A stretch of 64,000 bases of DNA from Linum tenue (lineage: Eukaryota; Streptophyta; Magnoliopsida; Malpighiales; Linaceae): NCBI GenBank assembly GCA_946122785.1, contig CAMGYJ010000011.1:41566513-41630512 (forward strand), read 5' to 3'. Both the position numbers and the translations under genes were made by a program. How positions within the stretch are numbered: the first letter of the stretch is position 1; each line of letters starts with the position of its first letter. Below the pieces are notes generated by a model. That model saw nothing but the letters and a program-made list of their open reading frames with translations. It ran no database searches and was not told the origin of the DNA. Of this stretch, positions 22,536 to 34,025 are shown piece by piece.

Positions 22536-22640
22536 CATTTCCTTAGTCCTATCGCAGATGTAACAAGACACATGCATCTGAGGGCATAGAGATTCCCGAT
22601 GTTATAGACAATATAGGGTTAATACACATTAAGGAGTAAA
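22536..22640 (-). pseudogene. LINE RT fragment upstream of the hAT insertion
   Basis: Continuation of the split LINE. The frame entering the hAT target site gives the residues preceding the DPLS box that resumes at 21586, consistent with the usual R-QGDPLS motif of LINE RTs. Homology further 5' is lost. Confidence 0.45.
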
Positions 22641-22666
22641 TTATATGGATATGACATTAATACATT

Positions 22667-22757
22667 CATATCTATATCTATCTATCTATATCTATATCTA
22701 TATCTATATCTATCTATCTATATCTATATCTATATCTATATATATATACTATATATT
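22667..22757. repeat. (TATC)n/(TATATC)n microsatellite
   Basis: Alternating TATC and TATATC units ending in a TA run. Likely polymorphic. Confidence 0.9.
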
Positions 22758-23771
22758 ATGGCAATTCAAAAAAAACTTTTGCCACATAAGCACTTGGAGG
22801 ATCCACAATTTGCCAAGTTGGGCAACTTTTTTACAAACAAAAAATTAGTTATTAATGTATTTATGGAGCTACCTCTTTCTTCTTTAATATTTCCATTTCT
22901 TTTATCCAATTATTCTTTTTCATTTATCCACTTATTTTTTTGTCTTTAATAATAAGTTACATGTTGATAAACTTAACCAAACACACATAAATAATAATTT
23001 TTTGTTAAATAAACAAAATATTAATAAGAAAACAGAGAGTGACATATATCACATTTGTTTAAATAAAAAATATCTGATTAAACCTTATGAAGGAAATTTT
23101 CTACTCATTTTACTAAAATTGAATGATAAGTTACATTTTCTACTCTTTATCAATTATTAATATATAAGTGATAAAATCTTTGAAAATTACACATTCAACG
23201 ACCATGTTAAGACCAAAATCCTCGATAGTGTGTGTGAGTGCCTTAGATTGAGATTCTAAGCCAACATATAAACAATGACCACCGGTTGAGGTTTAATATA
23301 AACTTCAAGAATTAACAATTAATACATATTGTATAATATACTAGATTTAAGTGTCTGGATAAAAAAAACAAACATCCAAAACGAAAATGAGTCGAGATTA
23401 GAGAATTTAGTCATCATGAGGGATACGGTGTGTGTCAAGTTTCAATGTGGATGAAAAAATCCAATAATGAAGTATCTTTACTAAGAATTTCTCACTAAAA
23501 AGTCCTAATCTTTACAACATTGGTCGAGAGTTCGTCCAAACTCGAGGATCATGAATGTGTATTGGATTTCCAAAGGACCTAAAATCTCAATCCCTTTCGG
23601 GGGCTAAATACCTCTGATCACAACCATAGGTGCTAAAGTAGAATGAAAAGAAGAAGAAAAAATCCAAAAAAGAACATAACATCCGATACGATGAACATAA
23701 TAATACAATATCGAGCTATGATCCTGTCATCCCTACCCTTTTATTCTCCATAAAGGGGGCGGTGGGAGAGG
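22758..23771. other. AT-rich intergenic region
   Basis: No gene, RNA or element ends recognised. Several short ORFs of low complexity. Confidence 0.5.
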
Positions 23772-23779
23772 ATAAAAAA

Positions 23780-24451
23780 CAGCGGCGGATCCAGAACACA
23801 GAAGAGCACTGGGCCGAGTTTCATTAGAAAATTGAATAGTAAAAAAACATAATGATTATATTTTTTTTCCAATGTAAATTGTACACGACGGTATTTTAAT
23901 TTAGTGATGCATCAATAATGGAGCCTACATCCATACCAATAGTATACATTGTTTCAAATAAAATACTTGAGCAATCGGCGAGAAATTCATCGCTCATTTT
24001 GTTGAGCAAATCAGTTCTCACATGTTTCATTGTTGAAAAGGTTCTCTTTGTAGTAGCTGTTGAAACGAGCAGCATCAACACTAAACAAATCAATCGACTA
24101 ATCAATTGGCATTGTGTGTCAATCTCTGCATCCACCAACTGCTCTAGTAAGTTTTCAAGGGAACAAACCCCATATTTCTTTTAGTCTTTTACGTTTTAAA
24201 CTTTTAGAATTTTAGGTTTCATTGTTTTTTTTATACGCATAATCTTTGGGGCTAAAATTTAAAGGCTAAATTTAGAGTAGTGATTTGAATATGGTCATCT
24301 GAATCATTTTTTTAGTTATACCCAATTTTATTATAAAATCACACTAAGCCGAATGCCTAAAATCGAAAAATTCATAAGGACTATACTAACTACGGATCCA
24401 GAGGAGGGCTGGGCCGGGGCCCGGGGTGGCCACCCCCTGGATCCGCCACTG
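23780..24451 (-). mobile_element. hAT element, internally deleted
   Basis: The left end CAGCGGCGGATCCAG and the right end (reverse complement CAGTGGCGGATCCAG) are inverted. The flanks ATAAAAAA (23772-23779) and ATAAGAAA (24452-24459) are a one-mismatch 8-bp target duplication. The interior retains the last part of a transposase on the minus strand. A sister copy lies at 32103-32754. Confidence 0.85.
23896..24138 (-). pseudogene. hAT transposase C-terminal dimerisation domain fragment
   Basis: 80 codons containing LLVSTATTKRTFSTMKHVRT and NKMSDEFLADCSSIL, the signature of the hAT family C-terminal dimerisation region (LPVSTA-ER-FS-MK...L-NKM-D-FL). The catalytic part is missing. It shows the non-autonomous element derives from a real hAT by internal deletion. 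Confidence 0.82.
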
Positions 24452-24459
24452 ATAAGAAA

Positions 24460-25256
24460 TAAATAGTAGGATCTTAGTATTTGCCTCTTTATACATTATA
24501 TATCGAACGATAGACGACCCCAATAGTTGTCTGGCGTTATGGGGTTAAAAGCGAGATCTCTAGATAATTTTGAGTCTAATACACACACACATATACATGT
24601 ATATGTAATATCAAGGTATACTATACTTTTTATTTTACTCAAGATACGATAGAAGATAGGTATTACGAAGTATGTGCATAAATTAGAGTTTACAGAATTA
24701 GGGACTGGAGTTCACCTATTAGAGGTTAGGGTATAGTATCATGCCCCAAAAAACTCTGGTTAATTCGGGTCTAAATAGTAAAACTCAATGGACGTATGGT
24801 AGTATGAACGCAAAAGTATAGCGTACTCCTGGCGCACGCTAGCTTGAACTATATATATGTGTATGTGGTTCAGGTTGGCGTACGCTAAATATTAGTGTTT
24901 TGGTTGACAAATTTTAACATAAGTTCTAAATGGGACGTGGCAGCGGCATAATTTATTATTAGAACATCGTAGCATCACAAGTGAATGTGCTAAATATTGG
25001 AAATTTCAATATAGACATACTACAAACTCTGTTACAAAATATTTAGAAGAACCAAAATGATTTAAACATATAAATTATAAAATAAATTTCTCCGGCCAAC
25101 GGGCGGGTAAAAAGCTAGTTATAAGAGGATTTATATGGATCCTTAAACTTGCTCATTTTCCATACCATTAGTCAACTCTAGTTTGCTCCATAATTTGCAT
25201 AGTTCCCCTTGTTACTAACCAACCCCAATTTGATTCTTAATTTCCTCATTTCCCCT
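24460..25256. other. AT-rich intergenic region
   Basis: No gene recognised. A short AC/AT repeat lies near 24580-24605. Confidence 0.5.
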
Positions 25257-25264
25257 TTTTTTTA

Positions 25265-26623
25265 GGGCTAATACCACTACAACACCCGAACTATCCGAAA
25301 AATGCCACTTGTGTCCTATTCTTTTCAATATTCCATTTATGTCCTTTCGTATGTTCCTTTTTGTCATTTGTGTCCTCCCGATTTTGTTGACCGTTAAAGA
25401 TAACGGTTGACCAAACGGAGGTCAAATTGTTGTTGACTTTTGCTGACATGGCAAAGTATGTGACATCCACGTAGGCGCCATGTCATTGCCACATCATTTT
25501 TTACTAAAAAATATAATAAAATTAAATTATGAAAATAAAAATGATAAGTTTTAAATTTAACAATATTACTAAAAAATATTTCAAACATCCAAAATTGACT
25601 GGTGCGATGACGGCGCCGTCGGCAGGGGAATTGATTCCCCTCTCCTCTCCTCTCCTCTCCTTTCCCAGACCCGCCGCCTCCCGTCCCTCCATCTCTCGTC
25701 AATCATCATTCATCATCAATAATGCCCCCTTATCTAAAGAGCTAGACTGAGATGGATTGTAGATCTGGATTCTGCCATGCCCCAATCCGTCGACGCCTCA
25801 CCTAACCACAACCGCAACCATTTTCCTCACTGCCCCAACTCCAATCGTCTCCCTCGCTTAAGCACTCACTTGCTTTTGCCGCTGCCATAACGGGTGGTGA
25901 CCGCGACACCAGATCGACGCTGAAGAAGAGATGACAGAGCACGACAATAGAGGGAAAGAGATGGTGATGGTAGGGTCGATATTGAGTAGAGAAGTAGGGT
26001 CGCCATTACAGATTGGGGGTGGGTGGGGATTTTCAAGAACTCAAAATCCTACTACCCTAATCGATGAACAAGAACCTCCTCCTTCGATCTCTTCTTTCCC
26101 TGGAAAAAAATAAAAAACCAAACAGATCTGAAATAGTTTTTTTCCAAGCATCCTCGTGAACAGCGGCGACCTCGCCTGTATCCTCGTCAACTTCGGCGTC
26201 TTCGAATCACCGACGTCTTCGCAAGATCCCCGACCTCGATCGGGTGGATTTCCTCCCGCACAAGCGCCTGCTGCTATCCTCTCTTATGAGGATCCGGAAA
26301 TATTTGGTCGGAGAAACAGAAAGAAGAAGCCAGACGTTGGTAAAAAATCATTTGAGTTATTGTTTTATTTTTGTAATTTTCCATAATTTTTATTTTGTTT
26401 TCCTTATTTTAATTATTTTATATGAAAAAATAAATAAAAATTGATAATAAAAATTCCACGTCAGATGCCACGTCAACGATGACTGGATTTTCTGTTAAAT
26501 ACTAACGGTCAACGCCGGTCAACACTAACGGAATAATAGTTCAGGACACAGATGGAATATTGGAAACAATAGGACACAAGTGGCATTTTTCGGATAGTTC
26601 AAGTGTTGTAGTGGTATTAGCCC
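25265..26623. mobile_element. TIR element (MULE-like), 1.36 kb
   Basis: Both ends begin GGGCTAATACCACTACAACA when read inward and stay nearly identical for about 85 bp (TATCCGAAAAATGCCACTTG block), with looser similarity further in. The flanks TTTTTTTA (25257-25264, 26624-26631) match but are low complexity, so the 8-9 bp duplication is weak evidence. The interior contains gene-like GC-rich stretches (25600-25960, 26130-26330) of unknown origin and a CTCTC repeat, but no transposase. Possible Pack-MULE. Confidence 0.75.
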
Positions 26624-26863
26624 TTTTTTTATTGAACATTTTCATTTTTATTGAAGAAAATATCTTTTGAGTGTGGATTTTAGCAATTTCTTTAAAATTT
26701 ATGTGTGTTCTACTTGTAATATTCTTCTTTATAATGTACTGGTTCTTTAATTATGTTTTAATGGGTTAATACTAGTTAAACTAATAAAGTGTAAGTCATT
26801 CGTTATACCGATTTGTAGTCTGAAGGTATTCTTAGCTTAAGTAGTTTTTGAAAATTTGAACGG

Positions 26864-28201
26864 TTGCCTTTCGTTTTTCATGCTCTGGAAATAAAGCGCA
26901 AACTAAGTTTACGACAATCAATAAGACCATTATTGGAGAAGGGGTTGAGATGGCATATTGGAAATGGGAAAACTGCTTCTTTGCTGAATTCCAACTGGAT
27001 CCCGCAATTCCAACTTGATCCCCCGGTGGTTAATCCTATGATCATTCTCGATGGTGGTGACCCACCTGTAGCGATTGTTATGTGCGAGGATGGTGGCCGT
27101 TGGGATGACCAAAAGCTTAGTCAGTGGTTCGATCCCCCTTCTTGTAGGGCTATTAAATCGATCCCTCTTCCCCGGCGAAATGTGGAGGATAAGCTCATAT
27201 GGTATGATACGGCAGATGGGCTGTTCTCGGTCAAATCTGCTTACCATTTAGCTGTTGCGTTGGATAGAAGGGGGGATGGCTGGAAGGCCACTGTAAGTTG
27301 GATGGATAGGCAGAGTTGGATCAAGTTATGGAATGCTAATATTCCTCCTAAACTGAAGGTTTTTGTCTGGCAGATCCTTAATCGAATCTTACCAACTACT
27401 GAAGCCCTGATTAGTAAGCGTGTTCCGGTGCTCCCTCGATGTCCGGTCTGCTGGGATAGTCCGGAAACAATGGAACATCTGTTCCTTGACTGCCCAGTGG
27501 CGCGGGCATTGTGGGAGTACTCAGGACTGGATTATGTAGGGGAGGGCTTGGTGCGGCACACTTTCCCATTATTTCTTAAAAGATTGATGACCTTGATTTC
27601 CCAACCCCAGTTGTTCATGGCTGTGGTTGCTATCTTATGGCGTATTTGGCGCTCCCGTAACTGGGTGGTCTTTGAAGGCAAGCAGTTTGGGATCGATGCC
27701 TTGATGCGTCAGTTTCATCAACAATATGAGGAATAGGTACGTTTGCCAGTGGAGAAGGCTCGCCATCCTTCAGTCCCGGTGGGGGAAGGTGAAGGGCTAG
27801 GTGATGTTGGGGGGCTCATTTGTCAGTGGGATGGGGGGATTCGGCCAGGGTCGCATGCGGCTGGTGGAATTGTCCTGTTATCCCCTGATAGGAAGGTCCT
27901 TCTGGCTAAAGGAGTCCAATTCCCTCTGTTGGGAGACCCAATGACGGTGGAGCTACTGGTCCTTCGGGAGGCGGTCGAATGGTGTCTGGCGAATGGCTTC
28001 ACCAATGTTCGTTTTGAAGGAGATGCGAAGGTGATTATTGACAAACTCAATCAAGGGGATGCCAGAGACAATCGGGTGGGTGCTGTTTTGGAAGAAGTTT
28101 TGCTATATTTTCGCTTCCACCCGGGTTTGAGGATTCGATTCGTAGGTCGGAGTAGTAATAGGGTAGCCCATATGGTGGCCTGGCTGCTCTCCAGGGTGTA
28201 A
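26864..28201 (+). pseudogene. LINE C-terminal region: zinc knuckle and RNase H
   Basis: One frame broken by a single TAG at 27734-27736. The first 290 codons carry the linker typical of plant L1 LINEs (GLRWHIGNGKTASLLNSNWI, LFSVKSAYHLA, WIKLWNANIPPKLKVFVWQI). They also carry a CX2CX8HX4C knuckle (CPVC...MEHLFLDC). After the stop, 152 codons form an RNase H (RVT_3-type) domain with RFEGDAKVIIDKL and SNRVAHMVAWLL. No RT precedes it, so the LINE is 5'-truncated. The 3' UTR resumes after the MULE and ends in A9-10 at 29372-29381. Confidence 0.85.
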
Positions 28202-28227
28202 CTATCTTGCTTGATATCAATACCAAC

Positions 28228-29350
28228 GGGTAGTTATCATAAATGGTCACAAACCTATTCACTTTGTACAAAATGGTCACAAACCTTTAATTTTGCACGT
28301 TTTGGTAAAAAAAGTTTGAGTGAATAACAAAAAGGTCAATCCGTCCACTTCCGTCCAAAATTCTGTTACTTATGTCCAGTCAGCATGAAATTTATTAAAA
28401 ATATTAATAAAAATAATTTAATTGTTGAATTAACCGAACAACCCTAACCGGTTCACTATTTGTCTCCATAGCCATCTTCTTCGACCAATCTCTCCACAAA
28501 CTCCATTGTTTTGTTTATTTCAGCACTCAAGAAGACGATTCAATTGCCCTTCCCTTTGTTTAGTGTTCTGGGATTTGGTTTCCGTCTTTTCTCTGTGAAT
28601 TAAGGAGTAGTGGACCAGCCAATTGGAAACTGCAATAATGAGCAACGGGAAGAATTCGAGAAGCCACAAGATTCGGTCTCCGTTTGTGCGCGCCGGGGAT
28701 CGATCAGCGTAGAAGGATCTATGCCGGCGGCGGATACGTTGGAAAGAGAAGTACAACGGCCAATTGTGAATCAGAGTAATGAGCACCAAGATCCGAAGCG
28801 CCTGTTCTTGAAGCTACCGGAGGCGACAATACCGGGCAGAGGGATGGAGGAGCAGCGTCGTTCGCCTATTCTTGAAGCTATTAGAGGCGGCGATACCAAC
28901 AAAAAGCTGGGTAAGGATCAACTGATGGAGAACCATCCACTGGACACGAAGAAACACCCTCTGTCGGCGAAGATCCAATCGATGGACTTGTAAAGTCATC
29001 CGCCGGTGACGGAGAACCACCGTTGCACGTTTAGGTGCTTGACATTGGAGAGTTGGGTTCGGGCGTGTGAGGATAAGGTTCGGGCGTACTGCCGGGTGGT
29101 TAGTGGTTACAGAGTTAGAGAATCGGTTAAGGTTGTTTGGATTAATTCGAATGATTATATTATTATTTATTATGATTTTTAATGATGTGTCATGTTGACT
29201 CAGCAAAATTAACGGAATTTTGAACGGAAGTGGACGGATTGACCTTTTTGTTATTCACTCAAACTTTTTTTACCAAAACGTACAAAATTAAAAGTTTGTG
29301 ACCATTTTGTACAAAGTGAATAAGTTTGTGACCATTTATGATAACTACCC
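28228..29350. mobile_element. MULE inserted in the LINE 3' UTR
   Basis: Exact 10-bp duplication CAATACCAAC (28218-28227, 29351-29360). The inverted ends start GGGTAGTTATCATAAATGGT and match for about 130 bp (TTTGTACAAAATGGTCACAA, GTCAATCCGTCCACTTCCGT). There is no transposase. A 127-codon plus-strand ORF (28610-28993) lies inside, with no recognised domain; it may be captured sequence. A third, single end of the same family is at 43446. Confidence 0.9.
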
Positions 29351-29642
29351 CAATACCAACTATCTTTTGTCAAAAAAAAAACTAATTCGGACTAATCTGG
29401 AGTTCCGAACTAATCCGGTCCAATCATTAAACCTTCACTCGCTCGACCGGACCCAAACCGGATGACAACCTTGCTCTCTTGCCGTTTCCTTCCAAAAATT
29501 TGTCTTATTCATCTTCCTCGCTCAGAAAAACAGATATCTCTGTGCTTGGATTCCTTCACTCCAAAATCGTCGGAGGTTTTTTTTTATCTCTAGCAGTCGC
29601 ACTAGTAGAGAGTAATCGAAAAATCATCTTCCCACCAAAAGA

Positions 29643-31914
29643 ATGGCGATTTCTTCCATCTCTGCTTCGTCGGCAATCACATCTTCTTTCGGAACCCCTA
29701 ATTCCGTCAGCTACCATTCCTACTCTTCCAAGCTATCTTCATTTTCCTCCGCGACACAGCTTCCGTTCCAGCTGAAACCTAACTGGCTCTCCAATTCACG
29801 GATTTCGTCCCCCGCCGGACCTTCTCGAATCCTACCTAAGGTAAAAAGAGAATGTTGACTTTTCTATGACGGATTTGAACTTATGGTCTTGCGAGCTTCA
29901 ATGGCGGATTGGAACTAAGTTGAGTGGGGTTTTGCCTATTTGGTGTGTTTCGGTGTACACTTTCGATTCCCACGCATTATGAAACTAAGTTGAAAGGGAT
30001 GAGAAATCTATAGTTCAGAAGTTTGACATCACCTACCGGTGGTTTTCTTTGGTTGTATTATCTTCACTGTTGTCTAGGTTTGCAGAAGAACTCTGCCATT
30101 GCTCTTCTTGCTGTCTGTTTATGAAATTGTTGTCTACGCGGAAGCCCTATTCTCGGAGAGACCCTTCTTCTCCAGTATTAACCCTTCAGTCTCTTAAAAC
30201 ATCTTTTCGGCTTATGGCATGATCACTTAGTTGGAAGGTAGATATGTGGGCAAAATGTTGTCTGCCTAAAGATTGAAACTTTGAAGAACATCAAGAGTGA
30301 AATCACGCAAGATGCTGATTACTAATCAGAATTCCCATTGTTCTTGAAATCAGTCAGGATGATCAGATTTTGGTACTGGAGATAGTATAACTTGCCAATT
30401 CTCAACCCAGCCTAAGCTTAGCGGTGTCTTGGATGTATTCCTCATTTCTTCTATTGATGCTTAAGCTGTGTAGACCTAAGAATCTTAAGTTACTTACCCT
30501 TCTAGATGTTGTTTGCTGATAGACCCTACTTCTGTGGTGTGTTTTTTTCTTTTAATGTCAGTTGCTGAATGCTAATGATTTCCATTCTTTTGATCGCGAG
30601 TTTGAGTAACTTTTCCTCGTTGGAGAAAGCCTGAGTAAATATTTAACCCTTGATTGCTTTAATGATCCATTATCATTTATGCTTCACAAGTTGATTAGGT
30701 AGTAGCCTGGTGATTGCAATTAGACGTTTTGTGCATAGTTCGCTTTCTCTGCATCTCATTTTGAAATCATTAATTGTGGTACTGATTATCAAAATACCCT
30801 ATTTATGATCAGAAGATGAGAAATTTATGTTAGTTAATGACGGTTCGTTAGTCAATACTCAATTCCTATTGAACCCTTTGTCCCCTTGCTCTAATGGGGT
30901 TACGATATCAGAAATATTTCTGTGGATCCCTGGCAAACTCATAAAATTGTCATAATGTTTTTTTTTTTTTTTATGTGAACTAGATAGTTGATAGTTGCTG
31001 CAGCTTCTGTGTTCAAAAGGAAGGTCTAATATATCATGGCTCTAGTTTCTTTAATCATGGATATCCTGTGTATATTTACTATCCATGGTCTTGAACTAAG
31101 TATGCCCAGTTGATTGCTGTTAATGTGAATTCCCAGTCAAGGCTGGAATAGGCGGATCATTATTAGCAAAGTCCATCAGCACTCTACTATCCGTTCTGGT
31201 GCATGTTTTTTATCCATAAGTTTGTAGAACAGTATTGATTGTGGAATGTGATTCTGAAGTGTCTTCGCTTAAGCTTTTTATGAACTATTGGTTTTCAACG
31301 AGTTTGAGTGCTCAAAATGCAACCTTCATTTTAGGTAAATGTGGGAAAATGCTCACAACTGATTGGTTGAGTTCTTCCTAGGTTTCTGCGAAGAAGGAAA
31401 GCTTTGCCAACTTGGATGAGCTGCTGCAGAAGTCAGACAAACCCGTACTGGTCGATTTCTACGCAACCTGGTATTAGCAATCTCCATATGATTTCCCATA
31501 TCCTCAATGGTCATTTCTCTCTGTCCTTTCCAAGATCACCATTCATCCGAACCAGTTCATAATTCAGGTGTGGACCGTGTCAATTCATGGTGCCAATTCT
31601 GGAGGAAGTGAGCATCATCATGAACGACACAGTCCAGGTGGTGAAAATCGATACCGAAAAGTACACCGCCATTGCTAACCAATACGACATCCAGGCATTG
31701 CCCACTTTCATCCTGTTCAAAGACGGGAAGCCTATTGATCGCTTTGTAAGTGTTCCATTTCCCCATCTATTTCATAATTCCATGAACAACGGTTCTCAAT
31801 GTGCCAAGCTTTGTTAAATTTCGGGTTTTGGACTGTGGGTTTCAGGAAGGTGCATTGCCCAGAGACCAACTCATCCAACGCATAGAAAGCTCTCTCAGCG
31901 TCCAGCAATCATAA
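29643..31914 (+). CDS. TRXY: thioredoxin y-type, plastid
   Basis: Four coding exons: 29643-29840, 31382-31470, 31568-31745 and 31846-31914, all with GT-AG introns, giving 177 residues. Residues 1-66 are Ser-rich with few acids, a plastid transit peptide filling exon 1. The thioredoxin fold follows: the redox centre WCGPC at 96-100 spans the exon 2/3 junction. The cis-Pro is at 141 in ALPTF, and the KIDTEKY and FILFKDGKP segments are present. The VVKIDTEKY...EGALPRDQLIQRIE pattern fits thioredoxin y. Enzymes of this type reduce disulfides in plastid targets such as peroxiredoxin Q and methionine sulfoxide reductase (family knowledge). The first intron is long (about 1.5 kb). No lesions are seen, so the gene should be functional. 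Confidence 0.93.
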
Positions 31915-32102
31915 GCTTCTTTGTCATCCTTCCATCCCTTCTTTTTCCCCATAGAATGTAGATCACGATGAAAGCCAGAAAGACTCTGTAATTGCTTATT
32001 GATCGTTACCTAATGAAACTATTGGCCTCTTGAAGCTTAGTTTCAGTGTTCATTCTCATACTTTTACCATACGATGGGAGTTAAATAAGCTAAAGAAGTA
32101 TC

Positions 32103-32754
32103 CAGCGGCGGATCCAGAACACAGAAGAGCACTGGGCCGCATTTCATTAAAAAATTAGAACCGTAAAAAAACATTGTAGTCTTTTTTTTTACAATATAAA
32201 TTGTACACGACGGTATTTTAATTTAGCGAATGCATCAATAATGGAGTTCACATCCATACCAATAGTATACATTTTTTTAAAATAAAATACTTTAGCAAAC
32301 GACTAGAAATTCATCTTTCATTTTGTTGCGAAATCAGTTTTAATATGTTTCATTGTTGAAAAGGTTATCCTTGTAGTAGTTGTTGGTACGAGCAGCGTCA
32401 ACTCTAGACAAATCAATCGTGCATTGTGTGTCCATACCTATATCCACTAACTGCTTAAGTAAATTTTCAAGGGAATAAACCTCATATTTCTTATAGTCTT
32501 TTACGTTTTAGACTTTTAGATTTCATTGTTTTTTTAGAAAAATAGTCTTTGGAGTTAGAATTTCTAGACTAAATTTATAGTAGTGATTTGAATATGTTAA
32601 TCTGAATCATTTTTCTAGTTACACCCAATCTTATTATAAAATAACACGAGGCCGAATAACTAAAATCGAAAAATTCATAAACACTATACTAACTCCGAAT
32701 ACAGGGGAGGGCTGGGCCGGGGCCCGGGGTGGCCACCCCCTGCATCCGCCACTG
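32103..32754. mobile_element. hAT element, second copy
   Basis: Exact 8-bp duplication GAAGTATC (32095-32102, 32755-32762). The left end CAGCGGCGGATCCAG and the right end CAGTGGCGGATGCAG (inward) are inverted. The sequence follows the copy at 23780-24451 throughout, but the transposase fragment is more decayed here (several small deletions). It sits about 190 bp downstream of the thioredoxin stop, close to the gene's 3' end. Confidence 0.88.
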
Positions 32755-32901
32755 GAAGTATCGGATAGAGTCGAGAGACGGAGAGCAATGGCTGAGATGG
32801 AGAGGATGTTGAAATTGGGTGCGACATAACGCCGGCGATTTTACTGATCTCGTTCGATGTGTTTCTTCACTTTCACTGCTCTGCTTGCTTCTCCCCTCTC
32901 T

Positions 32902-33038
32902 GGTCGGCCATTGTCCCTCTTCTCTCTTTCCAAAAAAAGGATAAAAATAACAGAGCGACTTCACACCCAGAATGAGAGGTCGGCCATTGTTCCTCTTCTC
33001 TCTTTCCAAAAATAGATTAAATAACAGAGCGACTTCAC
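32902..33038. repeat. tandem duplication ending in the tRNA 3' end
   Basis: The block GGTCGGCCATTG...CTCTTCTCTCTTTCC...AACAGAGCGACTTCAC occurs twice about 75 bp apart. The second copy runs into the complete tRNA-Arg gene. The first ends in a short scrap of the tRNA 3' end (GCGACTTCACACCCAGAAT) lacking the middle of the T arm. Confidence 0.75.
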
Positions 33039-33102
33039 TGGGGATCGAACCCAGAATCTCTGGTTTCGTAGACCAGCGCCTTATCAATTGGGCCATGAAG
33101 TC
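33030..33102 (-). tRNA. trnR-ACG: tRNA-Arg (anticodon ACG)
   Basis: 73 nt including the discriminator G. The acceptor stem GACTTCA/TGAAGTC pairs perfectly. The D arm begins TGGCCCAATTGATAAGGC. The anticodon stem CTGGT/ACCAG encloses CTACGAA, so the anticodon is ACG. The T arm is CTGGGTTCGATCCCCAG. The sequence is the standard nuclear plant tRNA-Arg(ACG) with a few changes. A CAACAACAA start context lies upstream and a T5 terminator about 20 nt downstream (33008-33012 on the plus strand). It looks functional. Confidence 0.93.
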
Positions 33103-33170
33103 ATTGTTGTTGCAAGGTTCAACTGAAAGCTATTTCATCATAACAGGTGCTGGTGACAAGTAAAAAAAAA

Positions 33171-34025
33171 CACAAAATACACATGTTTTTTTTTTTTAAA
33201 TTCAAAATACACACGTTATAAAGAAATTTCCCAAAATACACATATTTGGGCATCACTACGGTTGTCAATCGCAGTTATAGCGAATGTTTTTTTGATTCCA
33301 CATAACTTTTCAAGATCTTTCAATATGTAACAAGCATTCATCTAAAAAAATCGTTTGCTACCCCGAACGAGCAATTTTTCGATTTTGACAAATTTTGGAA
33401 GACCATAAATTTGTGCTCGGCAATCCGAATGTCATGAGACTTTTTTTGATTTTGCATAAGTTTTGCAGGACTACAACTTTGATTATAACCATAATTTTGG
33501 AATGTATGTAGATTTGTGAAAAGTAAAGGCAAAGTTATTCCCAAAATCCTGTATACCTAAAAAAATTTATTTTTTAAAAAAATTATTTCCTAGTAAAATT
33601 TGTAGTTCTTGAAAATTTATGCGCAATCAAAAAAAACTTTACGACGTTCGGATTGAGGAGTTAACAGTTATGGCCTTCCAAAGTTTGGCAAAATCGAAAA
33701 ATTGCTCGTTCGGGGTAACAAATGACATTTTTTTAGATGAAGAGATGTTGCAGATTGAAAGATCTTGAAAAGTTATGCGGAATCAAAAAAATATTCGCTA
33801 CAATTGGATAACCGAGCGCAAAATTACGTTCATTTAAAGTTTCGGTGTTAGGTCAGGCTTTCACTGCGGCCGTCAACCGCGGTGATGCATTCACCGCTTT
33901 CGTCTACCGCGGTGCATGCATTTACTGCGGTTGACAACCTCAATGATGCCCAAACATGTATATTTTGGAAATGTTTTATAACGTTGAGATTTTTTTTGAA
34001 AATATGTGGATTTTGAGATTTCATC
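33171..34025. repeat. long inverted repeat (foldback-type element)
   Basis: The arms at about 33171-33480 and 33600-34025 are reverse complements. They share AAGATCTTTCAAT, ACCCCGAACGAGCAATTTTT and TTTGGGCATCA, separated by about 110 bp of AT-rich loop. The right arm has extra CACCGCGGT/TCTACCGCGG words. No ORF of interest. I could not define a target duplication. A transcript would form a long hairpin. Confidence 0.78.

Noticed and set aside
28610..28993. 127-codon ORF inside the MULE as a gene
   Set aside because: No domain recognised and a comparable open frame exists on the opposite strand; left as possible captured sequence.
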